From Roseovarius sp. A-2 (GTDB lineage Bacteria; Pseudomonadota; Alphaproteobacteria; Rhodobacterales; Rhodobacteraceae): DNA of 64,000 bases. Shown here piece after piece: positions 17,241-25,788 of the stretch; position 1 is the stretch's first letter, and each line of letters starts with the position of its first letter. The notes under the pieces are model-generated. The model ran no database searches. It was not told the origin of the DNA and was given only the letters and a program-made list of their open reading frames with translations. The translations under genes and the position numbers were made by a program. The DNA is taken from assembly GCF_002072155.1 (NCBI RefSeq), contig NZ_BDIY01000020.1, positions 17,834-81,833 of the forward strand. The letters are read 5' to 3'.

Positions 17241-19181
17241 TCAGAATTCCATCTCGTCGTCGAGACCGCGGTCTAGCGTTTTGTTTCGGGCAAGATCACG
17301 CCCCATTTCCTGCGCCTCTTGCTGGCCGCGCAGCCGCGCGACCTCGGTCGCCTTGTCTTGCTGCAACCCGGCGGCGCGGTCGGTGAAGGCCTGATCGCCC
17401 GTCTCCTCAAAGGTCATCTCCAGGAATTCCTGCGTGACGGTGATCTGGTCGAGTTTGCTCGGCAGGGCCACGTCCAGCACCTCGTAGTTGCCGCGCCGAA
17501 GTTCGGCCAAGCCTTCCTCGCCCAGTTCCTTGAAAAGCTCGGACTGCAGGGTCCGCTCGACGGTCTCCTCCTGTTCCTCGGTGAGCTTGCCGTCCCGCAG
17601 CATGTCGGCGAGGTCCTGCAGGTAGGGGTTGGGCCTCCGGTCGTCCTCGTCGATGAGGGGCAGTGTCGCCTCCTCCTCGTCCGCGAGGGTGCGGCCGATC
17701 TCGACGCCCATCTCCTTCGCTCTTTCCATCAGCGCGTCCATCACCCCGTCAACCTTCTCGAGCGCGGCATCGAGCTGGTCGTCATTGGCCGTCTCGACGC
17801 TGAGACCGTCCTTCGCCAGCACCGCGTTCATGTCCCGCTCGACCCAGTCCTGTGCCATGCCGTAGTTCCGCGTGCCGGCCGCCGTGATGCGCGCCACCAG
17901 CTCCTCGCTGTCCATGCCCACCTCCTCGGCGCGCTCGAGCACGTCACGGAGCCCTTCGTCATTGCCGGACCGCAGCGCGGCGATCAGCACCTCGCTGCCC
18001 GCCCCCGGCGGATAGGGTTCTTCGAGCTGCTTACCGAACCGCGCCCGCAGTTCCGGATCCGGCACCATCTGCGAGAGATCCGCGATGATCGGCGCGGCCT
18101 TGGCTTCAAAAGCGGCGCGCTCGGCCGGGTCCAGTTCCTCGGCCTTGAGCCGCAGCGCCTCGATCGTGCGCTCGGAATAGTCGATCGCGTCACCGACGGT
18201 CTTGATGTCCTTCATGTCTATCTCTCCTTCGGTGAAGTTCCACGGTGTGCCGGAGCCGAGCCCATCCGCCATGCCGCGCACGGCACGCGCCATGTGGTGC
18301 CGGTCCATGCGGTCCAGCAGGTCGGCGAGGTTCTTGTAGTCCTTGGCAAAGCCCACCACCTGCGCCTGAGCGATGGCGGATTCCTGGGCCGTCATGACAA
18401 TCTCGCGCGGCAGGCGGGCCTCTTCCTTCGCGCGGTAGATCTCCTCGATCCCGGCGGGTTTCTCGAAGATGCCGCGCTCGAGCCGGGTGGTGGCGTCGAG
18501 CATTACGCCGTAGCGTTCCGCTATCTCAGCCTGCTTCTCGCGCATCAGCTGCGGCGACATCACACCCTCGGCCCAGCAGGAGAACCAGGTGCCCTTATCG
18601 ACGCCGCGATTGTTCAGGATGATGTGGGCGTGCTTGTGCGCGCGGTCGTCATGGACCGCGAGGACGTAGTCCCATTGGTCGCCGAATTCGCCGCTCTCGA
18701 AGAAATGCTCCGTCCAGTCCATCGCGATGTCGCGGACCTGGTCGACCGTCACGTCGGTCGGGAAGGACAGCAACATGTGCGAGGTGAAACCGAGCTTGGT
18801 CGAGCCGCGCCAGGTCCCGGCCCAGTCCTCGATGATGTCCTCTTTCTGCTCCTCAGAAAGCACCGCCGCATCGGTCAGCGCATTGGTCATCGTCGAATAG
18901 GTATAGACCGCCTTGTCGTTGATGTAGGAAATCTGCGCCCCGAGCGAAGCACGCGTCTTGCAGCCTCCGGCTCGGATCCTTTTGAAGACCGCCGCCCGGC
19001 TCTGCCCCGAGGCCGCTTTCAGCGCGTTTCGCGCCGACAGCGACCCCACCCGCGCGAAACTCCGCCCCTGCCGACGCCCCGCCAGCCGCGCGTCGATCCG
19101 CGCCGCGGCCTGACCCCGGATGCGTTCATCCTCCCAGAGCCGCCCCATGACCGAGGCGTAGAGGGCGAGCGGATCAGCCAT
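17241..19181 (-). CDS. virD2: Relaxase (VirD2/MOBP-type)
   Basis: A 646-aa protein with an N-terminal relaxase domain and a long acidic helical C-terminus. The metal-binding motif III is clear: HDDRAHKHAHIILNNRG at about residues 177-193. A tyrosine-rich segment (AQISYINDKAVYTYSTM) lies ahead of it and is the best place for the nicking Tyr. The relaxase nicks oriT and pilots the strand through VirD4. It overlaps the MobC-like gene by 8 nt. The acidic tail (many EE and DD pairs) probably carries secretion and partner-binding signals. Confidence 0.9.
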   Translation of the reverse strand: MADPLALYASVMGRLWEDERIRGQAAARIDARLAGRRQGRSFARVGSLSARNALKAASGQSRAAVFKRIRAGGCKTRASLGAQISYINDKAVYTYSTMTNALTDAAVLSEEQKEDIIEDWAGTWRGSTKLGFTSHMLLSFPTDVTVDQVRDIAMDWTEHFFESGEFGDQWDYVLAVHDDRAHKHAHIILNNRGVDKGTWFSCWAEGVMSPQLMREKQAEIAERYGVMLDATTRLERGIFEKPAGIEEIYRAKEEARLPREIVMTAQESAIAQAQVVGFAKDYKNLADLLDRMDRHHMARAVRGMADGLGSGTPWNFTEGEIDMKDIKTVGDAIDYSERTIEALRLKAEELDPAERAAFEAKAAPIIADLSQMVPDPELRARFGKQLEEPYPPGAGSEVLIAALRSGNDEGLRDVLERAEEVGMDSEELVARITAAGTRNYGMAQDWVERDMNAVLAKDGLSVETANDDQLDAALEKVDGVMDALMERAKEMGVEIGRTLADEEEATLPLIDEDDRRPNPYLQDLADMLRDGKLTEEQEETVERTLQSELFKELGEEGLAELRRGNYEVLDVALPSKLDQITVTQEFLEMTFEETGDQAFTDRAAGLQQDKATEVARLRGQQEAQEMGRDLARNKTLDRGLDDEMEF

Positions 19182-19794
19182 TTCTGACGAGCCTCAAACC
19201 TGTCACGGTCTCGCGCGGGCTGCCCTCCAGAACCGCGCTCTCCGCCCCCTGCCCGTCTTCCTTTTGCGGCCACTCCTGAGCACGCAGCGACTGCGCCGCA
19301 TCCTTCATCCGGCCCATCTCACGGCTCAAGGACTGCGCCAGATCGAGCAGTTCGATCAGCACCGCGCGGTCCGCCTCCGAGACCTCCAACCGACCGCGAT
19401 GGACCGCCTTGGCGAGCACCAGTCCGGCGTCGTTCACGTCCCTCGCCTGACGCCACGCGGCGCAGAATTCGGCGACCAGATCGCGGGGTACATCAAGGAA
19501 ACCGCACCGTCCGCGCAGCACCGCATTGAGCGCCTGCGACCGGTTGGCAAAACCCCGTTCGCGCCACTCCGCATCGAAGGCCTCCAGTTCGGATCGGCTT
19601 GCCCGGAACGCCACCGTCTCGCTCGGATCGCGCACCGCGATGCCCTCGCCCGCCTCCTCTTTCGCCAGCCGGTTCACGTGGCGCGGAGAGATGCCGAACG
19701 CCGTCGCCAGATCCTTGGCACTCTCGCCCGCCGCGAAGCGCCGCGCGACTTCGATGCGCTCTTCAAGCTTCAGGTTTTTCGCTGGCCTCGGCAC
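19174..19794 (-). CDS. MobC/VirD1-like relaxosome DNA-binding protein
   Basis: A 206-aa protein. The N-terminus holds a helix-turn-helix (about 10-50; EERIEVARRFAAGESAKDLA then TAFGISPRHVNRLAKEE), and a ribbon-helix-helix or MobC-type segment follows (VAFRASRSELEAFDAEWRER then GFANRSQALNAVL). It resembles accessory proteins that open DNA at the nick site for MOBP relaxases. It is directly upstream of and overlaps the relaxase gene; the probable oriT lies just beyond its start codon. Its role as VirD1 equivalent is inferred from domain and position. Confidence 0.75.
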   Translation of the reverse strand: MPRPAKNLKLEERIEVARRFAAGESAKDLATAFGISPRHVNRLAKEEAGEGIAVRDPSETVAFRASRSELEAFDAEWRERGFANRSQALNAVLRGRCGFLDVPRDLVAEFCAAWRQARDVNDAGLVLAKAVHRGRLEVSEADRAVLIELLDLAQSLSREMGRMKDAAQSLRAQEWPQKEDGQGAESAVLEGSPRETVTGLRLVRNG

Positions 19795-19810
19795 GGGTCA
19801 GACCCCTCGG

Positions 19811-19920
19811 ACAAAATGTGCAAACATTGGTCATATCCTGCCAACGTCTTCCTTCTCTCCTTCGCTTATACTTCAATACATCACATTGCGCAATATTACG
19901 TTTTGCATGATGTGTATTTC
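19811..19920. other. oriT: Probable origin of transfer (oriT)
   Basis: Immediately upstream of the MobC-like gene the + strand carries CATATCCTGCCA (19833-19844), which matches the Ti border/IncP-type nick consensus TATCCTG|C; the nick would fall between 19840 and 19841. Five bases before it is an inverted repeat AATGT-GCAA-ACATT (19815-19828), the usual companion of a nick site. Further along is a perfect 10-bp palindrome ATTGCGCAAT (19885-19894) within a larger imperfect inverted repeat (19874-19918), a possible accessory-protein site. The region to 20206 holds no other gene that I can support. Confidence 0.75.
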
Positions 19921-20206
19921 TGCTAGCATTGAACGCCATCAAGACCCCGCGTCGCGGCGCGACATGGAACGGATCCCGCCCTCATCGATGCAGGACAACC
20001 AGGTCGAAAAAGCTTCGGAAACTTGTGTTCAAGACGCACGCGATGACAGACAAACCAAACGCTCGAGCCGGTCACGGATCGGGCGCCAGGAACACGAAAA
20101 CGGCCCGCGCGGGATGGCGCGGGTCACGCCCTCTAAGGGCGTCACGAAGCTTCTGAGAGACGGCGTCAGACCCCTGCAGATCCGAAGACCCGCAGGGGTA
20201 TCTGGG

Positions 20207-20383
20207 TCAGTGACCCAGCCCCCGAACGCGCAGGTCATCATAGCGGCTGCGGGCGATCAGCGCCTCGGTCTCGAGGCTGTCGAGGGTCTCGGGATGGGCG
20301 TCTTCATCAAAGGCGGCGAGGTAAGCATCGAAGGCCATGTCGGCTTGCAGTTCGGCGAGGTCGATGGATTGTTCGAGTGTCAT
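20207..20383 (-). CDS. Small acidic plasmid protein
   Basis: A 58-aa acidic helical protein (MTLEQSIDLAELQADMAFDA at the start) beginning at an ATG with AAAGGATC upstream. A longer in-frame version would run into the structured leader and is rejected. No family recognised. It is one of several small minus-strand genes with a large hairpin about 100 nt upstream of the start, here at 20484-20558. Confidence 0.55.
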   Translation of the reverse strand: MTLEQSIDLAELQADMAFDAYLAAFDEDAHPETLDSLETEALIARSRYDDLRVRGLGH

Positions 20384-20483
20384 GGTGTGATCCTTTCCGT
20401 TGATCGTCGTTGGACGGATCGTGGAAAAGACCGGGGGCATGAGAGCGGGCTGCACCCGGCACGGGGCGGAATGAAATGGAGCA

Positions 20484-20558
20484 CGCCGGGGGCGGGTTTG
20501 TTGTGAGCGGTGCACCGCAGCGCTTAAGGCTCAGCCGTCCAGAAACCTGCCCCCGGCG
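20484..20558 (-). promoter_or_regulatory. Large stem-loop upstream of small gene
   Basis: A 16-bp inverted repeat with one G/A difference: 20484-20499 pairs with 20543-20558. The loop of about 43 nt contains a perfect 12-bp palindrome GCGGTGCACCGC (20507-20518). The base is 101 nt upstream of the small gene at 20383, about the same distance as the three leader elements near the DUF736 and DUF2493 genes. Its sequence is different from theirs apart from a CGCCG start. The rest of 20559-20981 has no supported gene. Confidence 0.5.
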
Positions 20559-20981
20559 TTGCCGACCGCTCGACCCCGGGCTAGCGATCTCTAAGGCCAA
20601 CAGGTCGACGGAAAGGCGCGCGGCTATGGCCCTGACGTGAGACGTCGCCCCCGAAGCATGACGGTGATCTGCGGTTTGCACCCTCGCGGCGCAGGGTGAG
20701 TTCGGCGCCTCCGGGAGCCTCGCAAAGACACCCCCGAACGCAGGTTGCTCGACCGACGGTAGGGGTGCGCTTGGCTCGCTCAGCGGGCTCCCAGTTCTCC
20801 TTGCTGACGTTCGGTTCCAACCCGGGTTCGCGCGATGCACGTTGTCACAGAACAGAAAGATCGAAGCCGCGTCAGCGACCGATCCAGTCCCACTGCCCGG
20901 CTCTGCGGCCGCGTCCGAAATATGCCGCATCCTTCGGACACCTATAGTGCACCGGTCGAGGGCAAGTTCTCCCGGAACGAG

Positions 20982-21009
20982 AAAAAGCCAGACCGCCGGA
21001 GCGGTCTGG
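20982..21009 (-). terminator. Rho-independent terminator of DUF736 gene
   Basis: A 9-bp perfect stem (CCAGACCGC / GCGGTCTGG, loop of 4) followed on the minus strand by CTTTTT. It starts 8 nt after the DUF736 stop codon. Confidence 0.85.
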
Positions 21010-21017
21010 CCGTTGGC

Positions 21018-21356
21018 TTAGGCGGCGTCTTTGGGACCCCAGGGGATCACAGCCTGCAGGGACAGATCGTCCTGATTCGCGGCCTTGCCGAGGTTGGCGT
21101 TGAAGCCGTGGTCGCGGATGGTCAGCGTGTAGTAGTCAGCGCCGGTCTCCTTGTTCTGCTTCTTCCAGATGCCGCCGCACTCGACCAACTTGCCGCGCGG
21201 GGAGCGGCCAAGGACGCGGTGCGTGGGGGCCATCGGGTTCGCGCTCGCGATGGGTTCGACCGTGATGTCGAGGTCGAAGGTCAGGGTCGAGATGGAGCCG
21301 ACGCCCTTGGCAGTTCCGATGTCGGCGCTGGTGAATTTGATGCAGTTCGTGGTCAT
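21018..21356 (-). CDS. DUF736 family protein, copy 1
   Basis: A 112-aa protein of the DUF736 family, common on alphaproteobacterial plasmids: CIKFTSADIGTAKGVGSIST at the start, then KLVECGGIWKKQNKETGADY and LTIRDHGFNANLGKA. The function of the family is unknown. I start it at the ATG with AAGGAGAAGAGCA upstream. A nearly identical copy lies at 38738-39076; the two differ at a handful of residues. Both share the same leader with a structured element about 95 nt upstream. Confidence 0.88.
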   Translation of the reverse strand: MTTNCIKFTSADIGTAKGVGSISTLTFDLDITVEPIASANPMAPTHRVLGRSPRGKLVECGGIWKKQNKETGADYYTLTIRDHGFNANLGKAANQDDLSLQAVIPWGPKDAA

Positions 21357-21605
21357 TGCTCTTCTCCTTGTTTGCGTTGCAATGATGGTCACCTTGCAGC
21401 TGGCCAAGGCCCGGCCACACCGAAGGCGAAGCGCAGCGGAGAGGGGCAGGCGCCGGTCTTTTTGCTCCGCGCGGAATGACCCGCAGGGTCAGGGGAAAAA
21501 GATCGGCGACAACCTTTGTGGACGGGACGACAGCTGCGACCAGCATGTCATGCAACTCAGACAAAAGGAGAAGTGCGGTGGCCACGAAGGAAACCTGGGG
21601 GAACA
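21020..21605. repeat. Long direct repeat, copy 1 (DUF736 gene plus leader)
   Basis: About 585 bp, covering the DUF736 gene, its leader hairpin and about 95 bp beyond, is repeated in the same orientation at 38740-39318. By eye the copies are more than 90 percent identical, with differences mostly at third codon positions and in the hairpin core. This looks like a duplication or recruitment of a gene with its control region. The two direct repeats could recombine and delete the 17.7 kb between them. Confidence 0.85.
21451..21508 (-). promoter_or_regulatory. Structured leader element, copy A (DUF736)
   Basis: Outer stem of 13 bp with one G:U-type pair (21451-21463 with 21496-21508) encloses a core with an inner stem TGACCC-GCA-GGGTCA (21477-21491). 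The near arm is 95 nt upstream of the DUF736 start. Copies B (39171-39228) and C (41377-41429) share the core TCC-GCG-GGAATG...AGGGGAA while the outer stem differs in sequence but still pairs in copy C. Function unknown; position suggests a cis-acting RNA or a protein-binding site. Confidence 0.6.
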
Positions 21606-22280
21606 GCCGAAAGAGAGAAATGCCTGTGGTGGCGATATTTCTGTCCTCTCGCTCCGAGCCGCATCCCGACCAGTCAGAGCTTTGCCTGACCCTGGCTCAC
21701 GTGCCGCAACGGCTGGTTTCCGTGGCAACCCGATGTGTGTTGTCTGGAAGAGCAGCATGGAGACCGTCGAAGCGTCGACAACCTGTTCGGATCACCGGGA
21801 TTTCGAACTGACACTCTACGGCAACCCGATAGCTTGGGTTTGCACAGCACGACCATCACCGACCTTCTGCCAGCTGCGGCCAATGCAATCCGGAGGTCGT
21901 AGGACATCGTTTGCGACCCATGATCGCGGCGCGGAGCTGCGTGTCCGACAAAGCGAGGACCAACACCGGCCGAGACGCGAGGTACGTGATCACTGATGTC
22001 ACACGCCCGCCCCAGCGACCATTACCGAATGGCCGAGATGAAGCGTTGCCACGACCATGCGACGGCTGGCCGGGCTGGCTCCGGAGGAGACTGCACCGCC
22101 AGCGGCACGTCGCAGGGAGAGGCGGCGTTTCAGCGCGGGGAGGGCGGCTGCGTGCAGCCGACCGAGTAGGGCGCGGTCCTGACCAAAGGGCAGGAGGGGC
22201 CAATGTTCCCCTTGAATGCCTCACCTTAAGAATCAAAAGTTACTTTAACGGCAGGGCCATCGAGACAGGCGGAACACACT
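21606..22280. other. Gene-free stretch between DUF736 leader and pRiA4b-like gene
   Basis: About 675 bp. I see no open frame with convincing protein composition on either strand, no tRNA-like fold and no recognisable IS end. It may be the decayed boundary between plasmid backbone and the second defence block. Confidence 0.4.
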
Positions 22281-22862
22281 TTGATTGAGCTGAAAATCGA
22301 ACTTATTGGCATCAAACCACCCATCTGGCGCCGGATCCTCGTTCCGAATGACATCAGCTTGGACATCCTGCATTCCGTTCTCCAGGGCGTTATGCCTTGG
22401 CAAGACTATCATTTGCATGAGTTCGAGATTGGCGAAGACAGGTTCGAGGCCCGCGACGAAAGTGATGACAGTTGGGACCCTGACGATGGCCGGAAGGACG
22501 AGAAGAGGTTTACTCTTGGAAAGCTGGTCAAGAAAGGCAGTCAGTTCACATACACTTATGATTTCGGCGATGGTTGGCGGCACCTCGTCACTGTCGAGAA
22601 GATTAGCAAACCAACCGGAAGACCAGATCTGGACTTTCCCGCCTGTGTTGCCGGAGAGCGAGCGTGCCCGCCAGAGGACTGTGGAGGGCCCTACTCTTAC
22701 GAAGAGTTTCTCGACGCGCTGACCGACAAACGCCACCCGGAACATCGTGATACAAAGCAATGGGCCGGCGCGTTCGAACCGGAAGTGTTCAGCGTGCAGC
22801 AAGCCAATGCTGCCGTCGGTGCGATGTTCGTTTGGGCGAAAGAGTGTCGCGGACTAAAGTGA
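22281..22862 (+). CDS. Plasmid pRiA4b ORF-3 family protein
   Basis: A 193-aa protein of the pRiA4b ORF-3-like family: IELIGIKPPIWRRILVP at the start, VLQGVMPWQDYHLHEFEIG, YTYDFGDGWRHLVTVEKI and CPPEDCGGPYSYEEFLDAL are family signatures. These proteins occur on plasmids and as passengers of insertion sequences; their biochemistry is not established. The start is taken as a TTG with only a weak upstream ribosome-binding site, so the true start could differ. It lies 78 bp upstream of the retron effector gene in the same direction and may or may not belong with it. Confidence 0.8.
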   Translation: MIELKIELIGIKPPIWRRILVPNDISLDILHSVLQGVMPWQDYHLHEFEIGEDRFEARDESDDSWDPDDGRKDEKRFTLGKLVKKGSQFTYTYDFGDGWRHLVTVEKISKPTGRPDLDFPACVAGERACPPEDCGGPYSYEEFLDALTDKRHPEHRDTKQWAGAFEPEVFSVQQANAAVGAMFVWAKECRGLK

Positions 22863-22940
22863 CTCCTGACGCTGGCTTGGCGCGCGATCCATATGGCGAA
22901 CCCCGCAACCATTTTGAAGAACTGAGATCGAGGTACCGAC

Positions 22941-24200
22941 GTGACTACAAGCTCGACCATCATGCAGCCGTTGGTGAAAGCATGGGTGGATCAATTCGAA
23001 GAAGCGGACCGGGCGGATGCTGCGATCCTCGCGTCACTCATCCGGCTTGTCCCGGGTGATGCTTTTCGCCGCGATTTGACGCGGGTCCTTGAAGACCGCC
23101 TGAGGATCGGTCCCAACCCCGTGGCACTTTACAACGAAACAGAGCGTAAGAAATGGAAAGGGCAACCCAACCGTTTGTTTCCCGAGACGTCCCGCGCGAG
23201 TAAAATGCAAAAAGGGAAAAAGACTGTGCGCGCATATGGCCGCGTCGGACCGCCGCTGGTGCCTCGTCAGCGACAGGTCGCCGAAGAAATAGGCAGTGAA
23301 GGGGTTGTCGCCAACGTCCTGACCCAGTTGCACAAGCGCCATCGAAAGTCGATCCTTCTCAACCCTGGGGCCGACATCATTCGCGAGAAGCGCGCGCGCC
23401 GGTTCGTTCTGGTAACGGACTTCATCGGAAGCGGAGATCGCGTCATCAACTATCTCAATGCCGCATGGAGGCTGCGGACAGTGCGCAGCTGGTGGTCGAG
23501 GCGCAGTCATTCCGGCCTTTGTTTCGAAGTGGTGGCCTACGCAGGGACAGAAGCTGGGGTCGAACGCGTAAAGGATCACGCCTCATCGCCCACCGTCAGC
23601 TTGGTGACACGATGCCCAACAATTCAAACGGTCTTTCCCCGAGGAAAAGTCAGGCGGATGGAAGAGCTGTGTCGTCGCTATGCGCCACCGGGGTCCAAAC
23701 CCCTGGGCTATGGCGAAGTGGGGGCGCTTTTGGCGTTTGATCACGGCATGCCGAACAATGCACCTTCGATATTCTGGAAGGATGCACGAAAATGGTCGGC
23801 GTTGGTACCGGAGCGAGCATCCAGTACAGCTGGTTCCCCCTACCAAGAAACGCACACTCCAGAGAAAGAAAGAGCGCGTATCGAAGCGTCTGCCAAGGCG
23901 TCGGACACCGGGGCAATTCTGCGCCCGACGAGCTTGGAAACGATCATCCTGTCTGCACTACGCCGATCCCCCCGTCATTCCGAAGCGATATCGGGTCGTC
24001 TCGGCATGAACATCGATGATGTGTGCGAAAGCCTTGACCGCTTGAAAGGTTGGGGTTGGATAAACGCGTCGCATCAATTGACCGAACGAGGGCGGATGGT
24101 TGCGTCACGACTGATCCGCCAGGACCGCAAGAGCCCCCTTCCCCAAGGCGACGACACGATGTACTTTCCGAATGCGTTGAGAGTGCCACGCGATGTCTAG
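22941..24200 (+). CDS. Retron-associated PRTase-like effector with winged helix
   Basis: A 419-aa protein starting at a GTG preceded by GAGGTACC. The middle carries a phosphoribosyltransferase-type loop, RFVLVTDFIGSGDRVINYL (about 153-171), and the C-terminal part a winged helix (about 335-400; LETIILSALRRSPRHSEAIS and LDRLKGWGWINASHQLTERG). Proteins combining a PRTase-like fold with a winged helix are described as partners in one class of retrons. Here it precedes a structured non-coding region and a retron-type reverse transcriptase on the same strand, so it is the likely toxic effector held in check by RT-msDNA. Confidence 0.72.
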   Translation: MTTSSTIMQPLVKAWVDQFEEADRADAAILASLIRLVPGDAFRRDLTRVLEDRLRIGPNPVALYNETERKKWKGQPNRLFPETSRASKMQKGKKTVRAYGRVGPPLVPRQRQVAEEIGSEGVVANVLTQLHKRHRKSILLNPGADIIREKRARRFVLVTDFIGSGDRVINYLNAAWRLRTVRSWWSRRSHSGLCFEVVAYAGTEAGVERVKDHASSPTVSLVTRCPTIQTVFPRGKVRRMEELCRRYAPPGSKPLGYGEVGALLAFDHGMPNNAPSIFWKDARKWSALVPERASSTAGSPYQETHTPEKERARIEASAKASDTGAILRPTSLETIILSALRRSPRHSEAISGRLGMNIDDVCESLDRLKGWGWINASHQLTERGRMVASRLIRQDRKSPLPQGDDTMYFPNALRVPRDV

Positions 24201-24399
24201 TGGTTGCCGGGGTAACGACCGGCACCGTTGGTGTCACGTCCTGCCCGCAGGAGGTGATGCCTGGGCCGTCGATTGCGATGAGCTCACGGTCAAGCTTTCG
24301 CTTGATGCTCAACTTGATCGAACCGCACGACCTTGCGGTCGCCGCAGCGGTAGGCTGACTTGCGATCCGATCAAGCTCACCCTGAAGGGTGGATAGTAG
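24201..24399 (+). ncRNA. Retron msr-msd non-coding RNA region
   Basis: The 199-nt gap between effector and RT holds four consecutive hairpins: TGCCGG/CCGGCA (24205-24224); TCAC-G-TCCTG with CAGGA-G-GTGA (24230-24261); TCAAGC-TTTC-GCTTGA (24290-24305); and a long one pairing 24314-24327 with 24361-24374 and enclosing CGACC-TTGC-GGTCG (24328-24341). Two or three short hairpins followed by one long one directly upstream of the RT gene is the layout of msr followed by msd. The flanking a1/a2 repeats and the branching G were not identified with confidence. Confidence 0.68.
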
Positions 24400-25578
24400 A
24401 TGCGAACGTGGAACTCTCAACGCTACTTCGCCGAGGGCCTTGCGGCGGGTGTGGATGAATCCATCCTCAAAAATGCAGTTGCGACAGCTGAACACACATT
24501 GCGGCAGGCAAATCCAGGCCCGCCGATCCTGACCCTTGGCCATCTGGGGCATTTGACGGGCGTCGATGTCGGCATTTTGACAGCATATGTCTCAAGGCAG
24601 GATGCGGACCCTTATCGGGAGTTCTCGATCCGCAAACGCCCGATCGCGGGCCAACCTCCGCGTTATCGGACAATCGCCGTGCCGGAGCCGTCCTTGCTGA
24701 GAGTCCAAACCTGGATCGCGTCCGAAGTCCTGCGCCATGCACCATGCCATTCGGCGAGCACGGCTTTTGCACCTGGGTCTCGGTTGGCCCAGGCCGCGGC
24801 GCGCCACTGTCGCGCAGTTTGGATGGTCAAGATAGATCTGCGGAACTTTTTCGAATCGGTGACCGAAATCGACGCGCATCGGGTGTTTTTGGAGCGAGGC
24901 TACCAGCCGCTGGTCGCGTTTGAGCTTGCGCGCTTGTGCACCCGTCTCCGCGACAAACATCGCAACGATACAGCTGTCTTGCCCCAGCGACGCACTCCCA
25001 AATTTCGGCACTCGTCCTTGACATCGCTTTATCCACGAGACCTGCTTGGCGTTTTGCCGCAAGGCGCACCAACCAGTCCAATGTTGGCCAATCTCGCAGT
25101 GCGCGACCTAGATGAAAGACTGACTGCTATCGCGAAGACCTACGGCGTCCGATACTCGCGCTATGCAGACGATCTCACCTTTTCAACGACACGAAAGTCG
25201 TTTGGAAGATCCCGCGCACATGATCTGGTCGGGCGAGTGTATGAGACCCTGGCTGCTCGAGGACTGGCGCCGAACCAATCCAAGACGACGATTGTTTCTC
25301 CGGGAGCACGGAAAGTCGTGCTCGGCCTTTTGGTGGACGGGGACACGCCGAAGCTGACACGCGATTTCCGCTCGCGGCTTCGAAAGCACTTGTATCACAT
25401 AAGCGCTCCCGATCAGGGGCCGGTCCAACATGCAGCGCGGCGCGGATTCGCCTCCGTTGAAGGCCTCCGCCAACATCTGTTGGGCCTTATCGCGTTCGCC
25501 GGTCAGATCGACCCGGTCTATGCGGCGAAATGTCGGGCGATTCTAGACTCGTCAGATTGGTCGCAGACAAGGAGGTGA
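24400..25578 (+). CDS. Retron reverse transcriptase
   Basis: A 392-aa reverse transcriptase. Fingers and palm motifs are in order: KIDLRNFFESV (RT3), LPQGAPTSPMLANL (RT4), YSRYADDLTFS with the catalytic YADD at about 254-257 (RT5), then APNQSKTTIVSPGARKVVLG and LLVDGDTPKLTRDFRSRLRK at the thumb, where retron RTs carry their characteristic VTG-like motif. No maturase or integrase domain is fused, so a group II intron is unlikely. It starts 200 nt after the effector stop, with the structured RNA between. Confidence 0.9.
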   Translation: MRTWNSQRYFAEGLAAGVDESILKNAVATAEHTLRQANPGPPILTLGHLGHLTGVDVGILTAYVSRQDADPYREFSIRKRPIAGQPPRYRTIAVPEPSLLRVQTWIASEVLRHAPCHSASTAFAPGSRLAQAAARHCRAVWMVKIDLRNFFESVTEIDAHRVFLERGYQPLVAFELARLCTRLRDKHRNDTAVLPQRRTPKFRHSSLTSLYPRDLLGVLPQGAPTSPMLANLAVRDLDERLTAIAKTYGVRYSRYADDLTFSTTRKSFGRSRAHDLVGRVYETLAARGLAPNQSKTTIVSPGARKVVLGLLVDGDTPKLTRDFRSRLRKHLYHISAPDQGPVQHAARRGFASVEGLRQHLLGLIAFAGQIDPVYAAKCRAILDSSDWSQTRR

Positions 25579-25788
25579 ATTTAATCGGTTCGATGGGCGT
25601 CTTCTACCTACGGATTTTCATCAATTTGGAGAAGCTTCTGAGCTCAAATCACCGCCGGAGAACCTAGAAGGTCTTTCCAGCCTGAGATCGCACTGATTTT
25701 GAACCGGTCCTGTGAATTAAGTGTCGGCCTTCTACGTTACTCCAGTATCTCTGAAATCCCAGTCACTTCATCAGACTGTTCAGGCCGG

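Noticed and set aside
17319..19187. Open frame of 622 codons on the + strand
   Set aside because: Antisense to the relaxase; His/Arg/Gly-rich with no family motifs, whereas the minus frame has a clear relaxase motif. Caused by high GC codon bias.
21136..21585. 149-codon frame upstream of DUF736 with SELHDMLVAAVVPSTKVVAD
   Set aside because: The frame overlaps the DUF736 gene and the structured leader. Its first part is kept in the second repeat copy, but the repeat itself explains that; a short leader peptide remains possible.
21780..21840. tRNA-like TTTCGAACTGACAC segment
   Set aside because: No acceptor, D or anticodon stems can be drawn around it.
24400..25578. Group II intron reverse transcriptase
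   Set aside because: No maturase or HNH domain and no intron RNA boundaries; adjacent effector and short structured RNA fit a retron.
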